Source: Myxococcales bacterium
GTDB lineage: Bacteria; Myxococcota; Myxococcia; Myxococcales; JAKAPL01
Assembly (NCBI GenBank): GCA_021807105.1
Contig: JAKAPL010000017.1
Span: forward strand, 1-60,171
Direction of reading: 5' to 3'
DNA length: 60,171 nucleotides
Shown here: piece after piece, positions 32,897 through 42,368 of the stretch
How the letters are laid out: each line of letters begins with the position of its first letter
Position numbering within the stretch: position 1 is the first letter of the stretch
Made by a program: the position numbers and the translations under genes
The notes under the pieces: generated by a model
Told to the model about the DNA's origin: nothing
Databases searched by the model: none
Seen by the model: only the letters and a program-made list of their open reading frames with translations

Positions 32897-35800
32897 CCCT
32901 CGCCGCGCCGATTGCCCTCCTGCTCGCGGCCTCGGGCGGCGCGCCGCGAGAGACGGCCCTGCAGCGAGAGGCGGATTCGATCGCCGGGCGGCTCCCCGAC
33001 GCGCCGGATCCGTTGGCCGCGGCGCAGGATCTCTTGCGAATCGAGGAGCTGCTTCCCGACCTCGGGTCCGTCGCGACGCCGCTGAGGGCCGTGGACGAGG
33101 CGGCCGAGCGGTGGCGGGCGTCGAGAGGGGAGGGCGCGGGAGAGGTCGTGGCGCTCGCGGAGCGGGTGGGGCTGCTCCTCGAGCTCGCGCGCGGCCGGCC
33201 GGTCCGGGCGGCCGATCGAGAGCGGCGGCTGGGCCTTGCGACGTCCTGGGCCGTGCGATCGGAGGAGTGGACGCCGGGCGGCACCTGTCTCCCCGCGGAG
33301 CCGCCGGCGCCCTTCGGCGACGGACGGGGCTGGCGCCTCTTGCCGGACATCACCCGGGCCGGCCGGCTCGACCTCGACGCGCTGCTCTCCGATCGACGGA
33401 CCGTGGCGGCCCTGGGGGCGGTCGAGCTGGACCTCGCGCGGTCCGCCGACGTGGCGTTCTACTACGGAGCGAGCGGTCCATCGGCGCTCGCCGTCGACGG
33501 GGCGTGGATCGCGGCGGACGCCGCCTCTCACCCCGCCCGCGACGGACAGCTTCGCGTTCCGCTGCGCCTCTCCTCCGGCGCGCACCTGGTCGAACTGCGG
33601 GTCTGCCGCGCCAACCGGCCCATCGCCGCGTCGCTGCGGATCGCCGCGGCCTCAGGGGCGCCCCTCGCCGGGGCATCTCTCTCGCTCCCCGGACCGCAGG
33701 TCGCGCACCTGGCCCCCGGCGCGGCGAGGGCGCCGGTGGTCCCCGAACGGGGAGGGCTGCTGCTCGCCGCCGCGCGGGCGGAGGGAGCGCGGGGGATGCC
33801 GGCACGGGCGGCGCTCGTCGAGGCGCTCGCACCCGACGACATGGCCGCATCTCCGCCCGCGGAGGTCCGGCGCCAGGCCTGTGAGGCCGAGAAGGCGAAC
33901 GCCGCCCCGGCCGCGGAGCTCGTCACCTGCTGGCTACGGCTCGCGCGGGACGAGGAGCTCGCGCGCCGGTCTATCGAGAGGCAGGAGGCCCTTGCCGCGG
34001 CGCGGGCGGAGGGGCTCGCGACCGAGTCCCTCGCGCTCGCGGAGGGGCGTGAGGCCCTCGATCTCGGCTACCCGGAACGGGCGCTCCGCGCGGCGCTCCG
34101 GGCGGGAAAGCTCGCGCCGGACGATGACCGCCCTCTGCTCGTGAAGGCGGAGGCGCTCGAGGCGCTCGGGCTCTCGGGGATGGCGGCGCGCGTGGAGATC
34201 GACGCGAGCCATCGTTTCCCCTGGTCGCCGGACGCGGAGATGGCCGGCGCGTATCGGCTCGAGCGGCTGGGGCGCCGAGGCGAGGCGATCGAGAAGCTGC
34301 AACTGCTCCTCGGGCTGCGGCCGGATATGCTCGGCGCACGGGAGTCGCTCGTTCGCCTGCTCCAGGAACGGGAGGACGAGGCGGGTGTGCTCGAGCAGCT
34401 CGCCGCCGAGCACGCGCTCGTGCCCGCCTCGGCCCGCCCGCTCATCGAGCGCGCGGAGCTGTTGCTCGCGAACCCCCGCGGAGGGAACGCGGGTCTCGCG
34501 CGCCGTGCGCAGGCACAGGAGGACCTCCGGGCGGCCATGCTCCTCGCTCCGGACAACGCCGACATCCTCGGCGATGTCGCCCGCGCGGAGCTGCAGGCGG
34601 GCGAGGCGCGCCGGGGACGCGAAGCGCTGCGGCGCGCGCTCGCCCTCCGGCCTCAGGCACAGGGGCTGCGGGCGCTCGCCGCGGTCCTTTCGGAGCGGGG
34701 CGACGACTTCGCGAGTCCGTGGCTCGCGGATCTCTCCGAGGCGGCCCGGCGCGATCCGCCCACCCCCGGCGAGGACGCCGCCGTCCTCTCCGACGTGACC
34801 GCGATTCGCGTCTACCCCTCGGGGCTCGCGAGCCGGATCCACCAGACGATCGTCCGGGTGCAGACCGACCGCGGCGTGGAGGCCGCGCGGGTGACGCCCA
34901 TCGAGTACGACCCGGACCGCCAGGAGGTCCACGTCGAGTCGGCGCGGCTCCTGCGGCCCGACGGCGTGGTCAGCTCGACCTACGAGGAGAGCACCCGGTC
35001 ACTGTCGGAGCCCTGGTACGACCTCTATTACGACCACCGCGAGCTGGACGTTTCGTTCTCCGATCTCTCGCCGGGCGACGTCCTGGAGGTGACCTGGCGC
35101 GTCGACGACATCGCCCGCGAGAACCTGCTCGCCGACGAGTTCGGGGACCTGACGTTCCTCGCCGACACGGTCGATCGGGACCGGTTCGCGTATGTCGTCG
35201 AGATGCCGGCTGGGCGACCGCTCTTCGCGAACAGCCCGGACGTCCCCGATCTCTCGGCGAGCGTCGAGCCGCGGGCGGACGGCGGGCGGACTTATGTATG
35301 GCGCTGTGGCAAGGTCGAGAAGATTCAGTCCGAGCCGCAGATGCCTGGCTGGGCGGACGTGGCGCCGTACCTCCACGTCTCGACCGAGCGGACGTGGGCG
35401 GCGGTCGGTGATCTCTACTGGACGCTCCTGCGCGATCCGCTGGCGCCGACCGACCGGATCCAGACCGTCGCCCGATCGCTCATGGCGGCGGCCGGAGCCT
35501 CCCTCGCGGCCCGCGTCCAGGCCGCCTACGACTATGTCGTCTCGCAGACGCGCTACGTTGGCTTGGAGTTCGGCATCCACGGCTACCAGCCCTATCCCGC
35601 CGCCGACGTGCTCGCCCGCGGGTTCGGCGACTGCAAGGACAAGGCGACCCTCCTCCACAGCCTGCTCGCGGCGATGGGCATCGACTCGCGCCTCACGCTC
35701 CTGCGCACGCGGCGGCTCGGCCGGATCGGGGGATTCCCCGCGTCGCTCGCGGTCTTCGACCACGCGATCCTGTACGTGCCGGCACTCGATCGGTTTCTCG

Positions 35801-36576
35801 ACGGGACGGCGCGCTTCTTCGGCTCGGAAGAGTTGCCGGCCGAGGACCAGGGCGCGAGCGCGCTCGTGATCGAGCCAGGGGGCAAGAGCCGGCTCGTGAC
35901 GACGCCGTTCACCTCGGCCGACCGCTCGGGAACGCACAGCGACGTCGCCGTTCGGATCGCGGCGGACGGCTCGGCGCTCCTCTTGGGGAAGGCACGGATC
36001 GAGGGCATCCAGGCCGCAGACTACCGCCGCTCCTACCAATCCGAGCTGGGCCGCCGCGCGATCTTCGAGCAGGGATGGAGCCGCCTCTATCCCGGGCTCA
36101 CGGTGCAAAAGGTCAGCTTTGCTTCTCTCGGCACGCTGGAGCAACCCGTCACCGTGAACTTCGAGCTGGCCGTCCCGCACCTCGCGGTCCCTGGCGGCAC
36201 CGGTTGGTCCTTCGATCCCTTCGGGAGCGGTCCGTCCTATGTCGAGACCTACGCGCCGCTCTCGAGGCGGCAGTTCCCGGTCGCGCTTCCTCCCCCGGCC
36301 GTCACGTGGTTCTCGTACCGCTGTGAGCCGCCGCCCGGGACCCGCTTCGGGCCCGTACCGCCGGACGTGGCGCTCGACGCGCCGTTCGGGCGGCTGCGGC
36401 TCGGCTACAAGCTCGAACCGGGCCCCGCGGGCACGGCGCTCGTCGTGGCCGGCGAGCTCGTCCTGGCGACCGCGTGGGTGGCGCCCGCGCAGTACGAGGC
36501 GTTCCGCCGGTTCCTCGCGGCGACCGACCGGGCCTTCGAGCGGCCGGTCACGATCCTCGGCGTGGAGAAGCGGTAG
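32893..36576 (+). CDS. Secreted TPR protein with DUF3857 and transglutaminase domain (paralogue 2)
   Basis: 1227 residues with a short signal peptide (MTLAAPIALLLAASGG). Residues about 90-250 form a beta-sandwich-like segment, and about 340-620 TPR-like helical repeats (ALRAALRAGKLAPDDDRPLL, ALRRALALRPQAQGLRAL). DUF3857 runs from about 630 (DVTAIRVYPSGLASRIHQTIV). The transglutaminase domain has an intact triad: Cys914 in FGDCKDKATLL, His957 in VFDHAILYV and Asp970 in RFLDGTARF. A C-terminal beta domain follows. It has the same architecture as the protein at 693 and is probably periplasmic or outer-surface; substrate unknown. It overlaps comF by 4 nt and abuts the next paralogue with no gap (TAG then ATG). 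Confidence 0.87.
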   Translation: MTLAAPIALLLAASGGAPRETALQREADSIAGRLPDAPDPLAAAQDLLRIEELLPDLGSVATPLRAVDEAAERWRASRGEGAGEVVALAERVGLLLELARGRPVRAADRERRLGLATSWAVRSEEWTPGGTCLPAEPPAPFGDGRGWRLLPDITRAGRLDLDALLSDRRTVAALGAVELDLARSADVAFYYGASGPSALAVDGAWIAADAASHPARDGQLRVPLRLSSGAHLVELRVCRANRPIAASLRIAAASGAPLAGASLSLPGPQVAHLAPGAARAPVVPERGGLLLAAARAEGARGMPARAALVEALAPDDMAASPPAEVRRQACEAEKANAAPAAELVTCWLRLARDEELARRSIERQEALAAARAEGLATESLALAEGREALDLGYPERALRAALRAGKLAPDDDRPLLVKAEALEALGLSGMAARVEIDASHRFPWSPDAEMAGAYRLERLGRRGEAIEKLQLLLGLRPDMLGARESLVRLLQEREDEAGVLEQLAAEHALVPASARPLIERAELLLANPRGGNAGLARRAQAQEDLRAAMLLAPDNADILGDVARAELQAGEARRGREALRRALALRPQAQGLRALAAVLSERGDDFASPWLADLSEAARRDPPTPGEDAAVLSDVTAIRVYPSGLASRIHQTIVRVQTDRGVEAARVTPIEYDPDRQEVHVESARLLRPDGVVSSTYEESTRSLSEPWYDLYYDHRELDVSFSDLSPGDVLEVTWRVDDIARENLLADEFGDLTFLADTVDRDRFAYVVEMPAGRPLFANSPDVPDLSASVEPRADGGRTYVWRCGKVEKIQSEPQMPGWADVAPYLHVSTERTWAAVGDLYWTLLRDPLAPTDRIQTVARSLMAAAGASLAARVQAAYDYVVSQTRYVGLEFGIHGYQPYPAADVLARGFGDCKDKATLLHSLLAAMGIDSRLTLLRTRRLGRIGGFPASLAVFDHAILYVPALDRFLDGTARFFGSEELPAEDQGASALVIEPGGKSRLVTTPFTSADRSGTHSDVAVRIAADGSALLLGKARIEGIQAADYRRSYQSELGRRAIFEQGWSRLYPGLTVQKVSFASLGTLEQPVTVNFELAVPHLAVPGGTGWSFDPFGSGPSYVETYAPLSRRQFPVALPPPAVTWFSYRCEPPPGTRFGPVPPDVALDAPFGRLRLGYKLEPGPAGTALVVAGELVLATAWVAPAQYEAFRRFLAATDRAFERPVTILGVEKR

Positions 36577-39500
36577 ATGACCCCTTGCGACGCGACGGGT
36601 GGAGCATCGCTGGGGCGGTGGCTCGCCCCCCGCGACTCCGACGTGACGTTCGATTCGACCTCGGCGCGCGCGGGGGGGCGAGCTCCGGAGCTCCCGTGGA
36701 GCCCCGTCCTCGCCCGACGGCCTTCCTCGCGAGCTTGGGATGCGGGACGGCTCCGGCTGTTGCTCCCGGCCCTGCTCTTCGGCGCCTGCGCGCACGTGGC
36801 GCCCGGCGTCACGATGGACGATCCGGCGGCGGAGGGATTCTCTCGCTGGGAGTGGGGCGCGGGCCCCGGCGCGGCGCGACCGCTCTTCGATTCGGCTTTG
36901 GGCCGTGATTCGGGCGACCCCCTCGCGCGGATCGGGCGGATGCTGCTCGCCCGGCGCCGGCTCGACGACGGGGCAGAGCTGTCGGAGGCGCTCGCGCTGC
37001 TCGAACGCCGCCCGGACCTGCCGGAGGCGCGGATCGCCGCCGCGGCGGTCGAGCGGCTCGCTGGCTCCTCGACCGTGCTCGACGAGCGGATCCTGCTCGC
37101 GCTCGCCGGCGTCGACCGCGACCGTGCCGATCCCGTCGTCGCCGAGCGGCTCGCCGAGGCACAAGCCAGGCTCCTCGTCGCGCGCGGCGCGTTCGGGGCC
37201 GCCGCCGACGTGCGCGCCGCCGCCGGGCTCGTCACGACCTGGTCGCTCGTGGGCCCGCTGTCACCCTGGCACTTCCTCGACTTCGATCGCCCGCTGGAGC
37301 CGGAGAAGGACCCGTCGCGGCGTTCCTACGCCACCCCCTGGGGGCGCGAAGCGTGGCGGCCGATTCGCCTCTTCAACGGCTGGGTGCCGGTCGGTCACGA
37401 CATCGCGGCGCGGCGGCCGGCCCCGGGGGAGGATCGCGCGGCATCTCCCTCGGGCGACGTCGCGTACGCGCGCGCGATGGTTCGCGCCGGGGACTTTGGG
37501 CTGCGGTTGCGGGTGGAATCGACCGCGTCGGTGAAGGTGTTCGTGGACGGCCGGCCGGTGCTCGTCCGCGACTCTTTCCGTCGCGAGCTGGGGCGCGCCT
37601 GCTGGGCGGTCGTGGCGGCGGCTCGCGGTGCACATCGACTCCTCGTCAAGGCGGTGGCCGGTGACGCGCCGGGAGGTTTTCGCGTCTATGCCACGCCGAT
37701 CGATCGCGCCGAGTCCGTGCCCAGCGCCTCGGACATCGTGACCGCGCTCTCTACCCGCGCCGGGCCGCGAATCGCCGCACTCCTCGCCGCCGAGGACGCG
37801 CTGGTCGATGATCCCGCGCGGGCGCTCTCCCTGATCGATCGCGCGACGAAGGGGCGAGCCCGGGGGAGGCTCTCGCTCTCGCTCTCGGCCGACGTCTGGC
37901 CTGCGCTCGGCACGCTCGGGGAGGATGAGGCGCGCGGCCGTTCCCGGCGCGACCTCGACGCGCTCGTGAGCCTCGACCCGCGGGACGGATCCGCCCGCTT
38001 GCGACGCGCCGGCCTCGATCTGGGCCTGGGCCGCTACGACGCGGCCCAGATGGACCTCGAAGCGTTGGAGCGCCCGCTGGCGTCGCGCGCGGAGGTCGCG
38101 CTCGCCCGCCTCCGGATGATGCAGGACGCGAGCGCGCTCGCGTTGCCGCCGCTCCGGCGCGCCCTCGCCGCGGACCCTGGCGACTGCGCGGCGCTCGAGC
38201 TCGCGGAGAGCCTCTACGACCGGATGGGCGCGTTCACCAGGCTGGACCGCACCGCCGATGCGCTCTCCCGCTGTCCCGGTGGTGGTGAGGCGCTGGCCGA
38301 GGTGCGCGCGCGGCGGCTGGGCCCTGCGCCGCTCGTCCGCTACTGGCGCGATCGACTTGACCGCTCGCCCGGCGATCCCCGCGCCGCCGATCGGCTCGCG
38401 GACGCACTCGTCGCCGCCGGCCGCCCCGAGGGGGCAGAGGACGCGCTGCGAATGCGGCTCGCCGCTTGGCCGGAGGACGTCGCGGCCTGGCGCAAGCTCG
38501 GCGCCGTGTGCGCCGGCGCGGGCGATTCGGCCGGTGCGAAGGTCGCGTGGCGTCAGGCGCTCGCGCTGGACCCGGCGGACCTGCCTCTGCGCCGCGCGCT
38601 CGCGCTCATCGCCGGTCACGACGTGCTCGACGGCGTGCTCCCGGACGCGGCGGCGGCGCTTCGCGGTCCGGTCTGGACGGGCCCTTCGCGCGCGCCGACG
38701 GCGACGATCCTCGACTCAGGCGCGGCATGGGTCCACGCGGACGGCAGCGCGACTGAGCGCGTCCGTACGGTCGAGCGGGTCCTCGACGAGAGCGGCCTCA
38801 CCGCGGCGGGGGAGCTGCAACTTCCCGCGGGCGGAGAGCTCCTCGCCTTCAGGACGCACAAGCGGGACGGCCGGATCCTCGACGCGGACGCGACCGTACG
38901 CGGAGAGAAGCGGTCGATCTCCGCGGCGGCGGTCGCGGTCGGTGACGACCTCGAGATCGACTACCTGCTCTCCGAGGCCGCTCCGCGCCGTGGGCTCGGC
39001 GGCGCCCCAGCGTCGTTCTACTTCCAGGCGAGCGACACCTCGTTGCAGCGGTCGATCTACGTGGTGAAGAGCGGCGCGCCACTGGTTCTCGATGCGCACC
39101 GGATGGACGCGCCCGGTCCGGGGGCACCCCCTCGGGCCACCTGCGCAACCCGCGAGGCTCGTCCGGGACGCGGCCCCGGCGAAGCCGGGGAGGTGCCCCG
39201 CCGCCCTGCTGCGTCGCGCGAGCCGATCGACCCGCACCCCGCCGGTGGGCGATCCGTCGCTCCGGGGCTGGCTCGTCGAATGGGCGGCGAAGGGGATCCA
39301 GCGGGGGCGTGGAAGGGGATGGTGACGTTCGAGCGGCGTGATGTTCCCGCGCTTGCCGATGAGCCCGACTCCCCACCCGTCCCGGAGTACTTCCCCTGGG
39401 TGCAGGCGGGCCGCGGCGATACGCTCGAGGACTTTGGCCGTTCGGTGGCCGACCAGATCGCGCCGCACTTGATCGCGGACGCCGGCGTGAGAGCGTTGGC

Positions 39501-40647
39501 GTTTGCGGCTCGTCGGCGCGCCGCGGCGGAAGCCGGCCGGCCGCCGTCGCAGGAGGATCTCGCGCGGGCGCTTTGGCAGATCGTCTCGGAGCGCATCCGC
39601 GGCACCGGCGGGTCGCTCTCGGACGACGCGAGCGTCGTCGTCGCGCGCGGGGAGGGCGCGCGTCTGCTGCCGATGAAGGCGGCCCTCACGGCCCTCGGCA
39701 TCCGGGCACGCGTCGTTCTCGCGTCGGGGCCCGGCGCGAGCGCTGAGCCGCGCCGCTTCCCGCGCCTCTCGGACTGGACCGACGCGTTGCTCGAGATCGA
39801 GCCCGTGGGCGGTCCCGTGAGCTTTCTCGCCCCCGCCGTCCGCTACGCCCCAATCGGCCAGGTGCCGCCCGACCTCTGCGGGCGTCCGGCGCTCGCCATC
39901 CCCGATGCCGCGGACGAACGCGCGCCGATCCGATCGTTCTCCTTCCCGCCCTGCGAGGTCGACGCGGCGGGCGCGGGCGCTCACCGCTTCGACTTCGTCC
40001 TCGATCTCCGGCCGGACGGCAGCCTCGTCGGCGAGGGGCGCGAGAGACTGGCTGGATTCGAAGGAGCCGCGGCGAAGGCGATGCTCGAGGATCTCGACGC
40101 CGTACAGCGGCGTCAGGCGGTCGAGACCGCGCTCGCGGCCGCCTTCCCTGGGGCGAGCCTCGCGGGCATGAAGATCGCGGTGAGCGACGGCCCCGGGGAC
40201 GAAGGGCCCACCATCGACCTGCACTACCGCTTCATTACCAGCGACTTCACGCGGGCGGAGGAGGAGGGCCCGAGCGGCGCGCGCCGTTTCTCGGTTCCCC
40301 TGCGTAGCTTCCCTGTCCACATCGGCGACCGCTTCCTCCAACTCGCCGCGCGCAACCTGCCGCTCGCCATCACGAGTTGGCAGCGATCGAGCTTTGGCCT
40401 TACGCTGAATCTCCCGAAAGGCGCGGTCTTGGGCCCCGCGCCCGCGAAGGTGGATCTTTCTACCCCCTTCGGCACGTACACGCGCGAGGAGACGCGGGTG
40501 GGCGATCGCCTGCAGCTCCACGAGCGCCTCGTCGTCCCCCCGCAGCGGATCGCCCCCGGCCGATACCCCGACTTCGCGGCCTTTGCCGAGGCCGTGGATG
40601 GCGCGCAGCGGGAGCGGCTCGTCTACACGGTGAAGGCGGGGAAGTAG
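36577..40647 (+). CDS. TPR/DUF3857 lipoprotein with degenerate transglutaminase domain (paralogue 3)
   Basis: 1356 residues. ATG 36577 directly follows the previous stop, but a lipoprotein-type signal (LRLLLPALLFGAC) only appears at residues 55-69. The first ~55 residues are Arg/Pro-rich and may be acquired DNA. TPR-like repeats (LAVSLDPRDGSARLRRAGLDLGLGRYDAAQMDLE-type) span about 430-700. The DUF3857-like part starts near 715 (ATILDSGAAWVHADGSATER). Where the paralogues have FGDCKDKATL this protein has GEGARLLPMKAAL, so the catalytic Cys is gone, and the His and Asp positions are also not preserved. It is therefore a probable pseudoenzyme. Residues about 845-913 (39110-39318) are a Pro/Arg/Gly-rich insert with no counterpart in paralogue 2. 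Confidence 0.8.
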   Translation: MTPCDATGGASLGRWLAPRDSDVTFDSTSARAGGRAPELPWSPVLARRPSSRAWDAGRLRLLLPALLFGACAHVAPGVTMDDPAAEGFSRWEWGAGPGAARPLFDSALGRDSGDPLARIGRMLLARRRLDDGAELSEALALLERRPDLPEARIAAAAVERLAGSSTVLDERILLALAGVDRDRADPVVAERLAEAQARLLVARGAFGAAADVRAAAGLVTTWSLVGPLSPWHFLDFDRPLEPEKDPSRRSYATPWGREAWRPIRLFNGWVPVGHDIAARRPAPGEDRAASPSGDVAYARAMVRAGDFGLRLRVESTASVKVFVDGRPVLVRDSFRRELGRACWAVVAAARGAHRLLVKAVAGDAPGGFRVYATPIDRAESVPSASDIVTALSTRAGPRIAALLAAEDALVDDPARALSLIDRATKGRARGRLSLSLSADVWPALGTLGEDEARGRSRRDLDALVSLDPRDGSARLRRAGLDLGLGRYDAAQMDLEALERPLASRAEVALARLRMMQDASALALPPLRRALAADPGDCAALELAESLYDRMGAFTRLDRTADALSRCPGGGEALAEVRARRLGPAPLVRYWRDRLDRSPGDPRAADRLADALVAAGRPEGAEDALRMRLAAWPEDVAAWRKLGAVCAGAGDSAGAKVAWRQALALDPADLPLRRALALIAGHDVLDGVLPDAAAALRGPVWTGPSRAPTATILDSGAAWVHADGSATERVRTVERVLDESGLTAAGELQLPAGGELLAFRTHKRDGRILDADATVRGEKRSISAAAVAVGDDLEIDYLLSEAAPRRGLGGAPASFYFQASDTSLQRSIYVVKSGAPLVLDAHRMDAPGPGAPPRATCATREARPGRGPGEAGEVPRRPAASREPIDPHPAGGRSVAPGLARRMGGEGDPAGAWKGMVTFERRDVPALADEPDSPPVPEYFPWVQAGRGDTLEDFGRSVADQIAPHLIADAGVRALAFAARRRAAAEAGRPPSQEDLARALWQIVSERIRGTGGSLSDDASVVVARGEGARLLPMKAALTALGIRARVVLASGPGASAEPRRFPRLSDWTDALLEIEPVGGPVSFLAPAVRYAPIGQVPPDLCGRPALAIPDAADERAPIRSFSFPPCEVDAAGAGAHRFDFVLDLRPDGSLVGEGRERLAGFEGAAAKAMLEDLDAVQRRQAVETALAAAFPGASLAGMKIAVSDGPGDEGPTIDLHYRFITSDFTRAEEEGPSGARRFSVPLRSFPVHIGDRFLQLAARNLPLAITSWQRSSFGLTLNLPKGAVLGPAPAKVDLSTPFGTYTREETRVGDRLQLHERLVVPPQRIAPGRYPDFAAFAEAVDGAQRERLVYTVKAGK

Positions 40648-40668
40648 GGGAGCCCGGGGCCGGCCGGG

Positions 40669-40810
40669 CCTAGGAGGCTGGCGTGAAATGGCTGCCTGCT
40701 GCGAAAGCCGATCCCTTCGCTGCGACGGGCGGCCTCGTCGTTTCGCTGCAAACGTACTGCAAAGAGTACGTTTGACGCTCTTCACTCCTCGGGCGCCCGT
40801 CTCGCCTTAG
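40669..40810. repeat. Family B repeat, copy B3 (left half)
   Basis: Starts CCTAGGAGGCTGGCGTGAAA and contains AAACGTACT-GCAAAG-AGTACGTTT, a perfect 9-bp stem. It ends CGTCTCGCCTTAG and is joined without a gap to a half copy of family A. Confidence 0.75.
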
Positions 40811-40848
40811 CCCGTCTTATTCACGGTACGGCGTAGCGAGGCGTTCAG
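40811..40848. repeat. Family A repeat, copy A3 (half)
   Basis: CCCGTCTTATTCACGGTACG followed by GCGTAGCGAGGCGTTC, identical to the outer arm of A1, then unrelated sequence. Only one arm is present. Confidence 0.7.
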
Positions 40849-41091
40849 GGTGGCAACGGTGGTCAGGATCCTCATGAGCGGATCGGCTGCCGCAGTGAGC
40901 GTGGTGCGACAACGGGTGCAAGCAGGCGGAGGTGAGGTGGGGGTTGAGAGGGGGTGAAGGAGGCAACGCCCCCTGCTGGACTTCCAGGTCGTGCGGCGGC
41001 TGCGCCGGGGGCTGTCGATCTGGAGGATCCGGGGCTGCCCGGGCGGCGTGGCCGTCCCAGCGAGGATCCGGATTGGTGAGAGCGGAGCGGA

Positions 41092-42354
41092 TCAGCGCGC
41101 GGCGGCGCGGCCGGCCAGGGCGCCGTGCTCACCCGCGGGCACGGGCGCGTCGGTGCAGGAGCCCGCGGCCCAGAGCCAGGGGAGACGGGTCGCGCCGTCT
41201 GGCGCCGCACGCAGCGGGAAGCCGCGCGGGCCGCTCGCGGTGACCGCGAGGCCTGCCTGCACGCCCAGTTCGAAGGCCGCGGCGCGGGGCGCGCAGGAGG
41301 CGACGAGGCCGCCCCGCCAGACGAAGCGGCCCGCGGGACCTTCCAGGACCACCTCGCGGACTCGCGTGTCGCCCCGCGCGGCGATCGCGCGGTGGTCCGC
41401 GAGGCGTCGTACGCCGGCTGGCTCCGGACCGCTCCCTTCCGCCGCCCACGCCACCTCGGCCCCTGCCTCGACGAGCACGCGGCAGGTCGCCTCGGCCTGC
41501 GGCCCGCCGCCGAGCACGAGCGCGGATCGGCTCGGCAGTAGGCGGTGGCGCGTCACGAGCCTCTCCACGGCGCGGCCGCCCAGGATGCCCGGCAGGTCGT
41601 TGCCAGCGAAAAGCAGGTTCTGGTCGCGGCTGCCGGTGCAGAGGAGGAGGCGGCGGGGGCGAACGATCTGGAGCGCGCCGTCGCGCCGCAGGAGGAGCAG
41701 CGGCCTTTCCCCATCGCGCCAGATCCCCAGGGCCTCGGCGCCGGTCCAGACCTCGACGCCTTCGACGTTCGCGACCGGTTCGTCGCGGTCGACGGCGAGG
41801 AGCGTGGCGCCCCCGGCGCGCGCGGCGGTGGCGGCGGCGCGGCCGGCGTGGCCGAGGCCGACGAGGCAGAGGTCGGCCTCGCGAGCGGGGAGCGGTGGGA
41901 CCAGGGGGAGGGCGCGGTCGGGTAACGCGCCGAGCCCCGAGAGGTGGCGCGCGGCCCCCGCCATGGCCGCGCGGGCGAGGGGGACGCGGGCGAAGAGGCC
42001 GTGCGGGTCGAGGCCGCGCGGGAACGCCCAGTCGATGGCACGCAGGAGGTCGTGCCCGGCGTTCGGGACGGCGTGCTGCGTCTCGACTACGAGGCCGTCG
42101 CGGACCGGCGTCGCGCAGCCGCGCGCGTCGGGCGCGCCCGCGACGCGCAGGAGGCAGTTGCCGCAGGTGCCGGCCAGGCAGAAGAGGCCGCGGGGCCGGT
42201 GGTACTTGGCGCTGCGGGAGAGGACGAAGCGCCCCGCGCGCAGCAACGCGACGCCGATCGGCTCGCCGGCGACCGCGGGGATCCTCTCGCCGTCGAAGTC
42301 GAACGCGACGTCGGGCGGGCGGGCGCCGGGCAGCGAGAGGGGGAGGTCGTCCAT
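41092..42354 (-). CDS. 2Fe-2S/FAD oxidoreductase, sarcosine oxidase alpha-like N-terminal region
   Basis: 420 residues. The N-terminal ferredoxin-like domain (Fer2_4 type) has Cys ligands in CLAGTCGNC and a fourth Cys in ARGC (residues about 58-80). It is fused to a two-dinucleotide-binding flavoprotein domain: LCLVGLGHAGRAAATAARAG and ALVLGGGPQAEATCRVLVEAG, with CTGSRDQNLLFAGNDLPGI between and WLWAAGSCTD near the end. This matches the N-terminal part of sarcosine oxidase alpha and the HcnAB/opine oxidase type of amine oxidoreductase. The C-terminal GcvT-like tetrahydrofolate domain of sarcosine oxidase is absent. The substrate is probably an amino acid or opine (inference). No beta subunit (FAD amine oxidase) gene is next to it. 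Confidence 0.82.
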   Translation of the reverse strand: MDDLPLSLPGARPPDVAFDFDGERIPAVAGEPIGVALLRAGRFVLSRSAKYHRPRGLFCLAGTCGNCLLRVAGAPDARGCATPVRDGLVVETQHAVPNAGHDLLRAIDWAFPRGLDPHGLFARVPLARAAMAGAARHLSGLGALPDRALPLVPPLPAREADLCLVGLGHAGRAAATAARAGGATLLAVDRDEPVANVEGVEVWTGAEALGIWRDGERPLLLLRRDGALQIVRPRRLLLCTGSRDQNLLFAGNDLPGILGGRAVERLVTRHRLLPSRSALVLGGGPQAEATCRVLVEAGAEVAWAAEGSGPEPAGVRRLADHRAIAARGDTRVREVVLEGPAGRFVWRGGLVASCAPRAAAFELGVQAGLAVTASGPRGFPLRAAPDGATRLPWLWAAGSCTDAPVPAGEHGALAGRAAAR

Positions 42355-42368
42355 GCGCCGGGGCGCCT

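Larger units (their letters stand above)
40648..41091. other. Gene-free stretch with fused repeats B3 and A3
   Basis: The left part (40669-40848) is a B-A repeat chimera described separately. From about 40850 to 41091 I see no confident gene. Short open frames on both strands are Arg/Pro-rich. The minus-strand frame ending LRQPIRS could be a remnant of an old mobile element, but I cannot identify one. Confidence 0.4.

Noticed and set aside
40850-41091. Possible transposase remnant
   Set aside because: Short Arg/Pro-rich frames on both strands without a DDE or HUH motif; nothing to support a mobile-element call.
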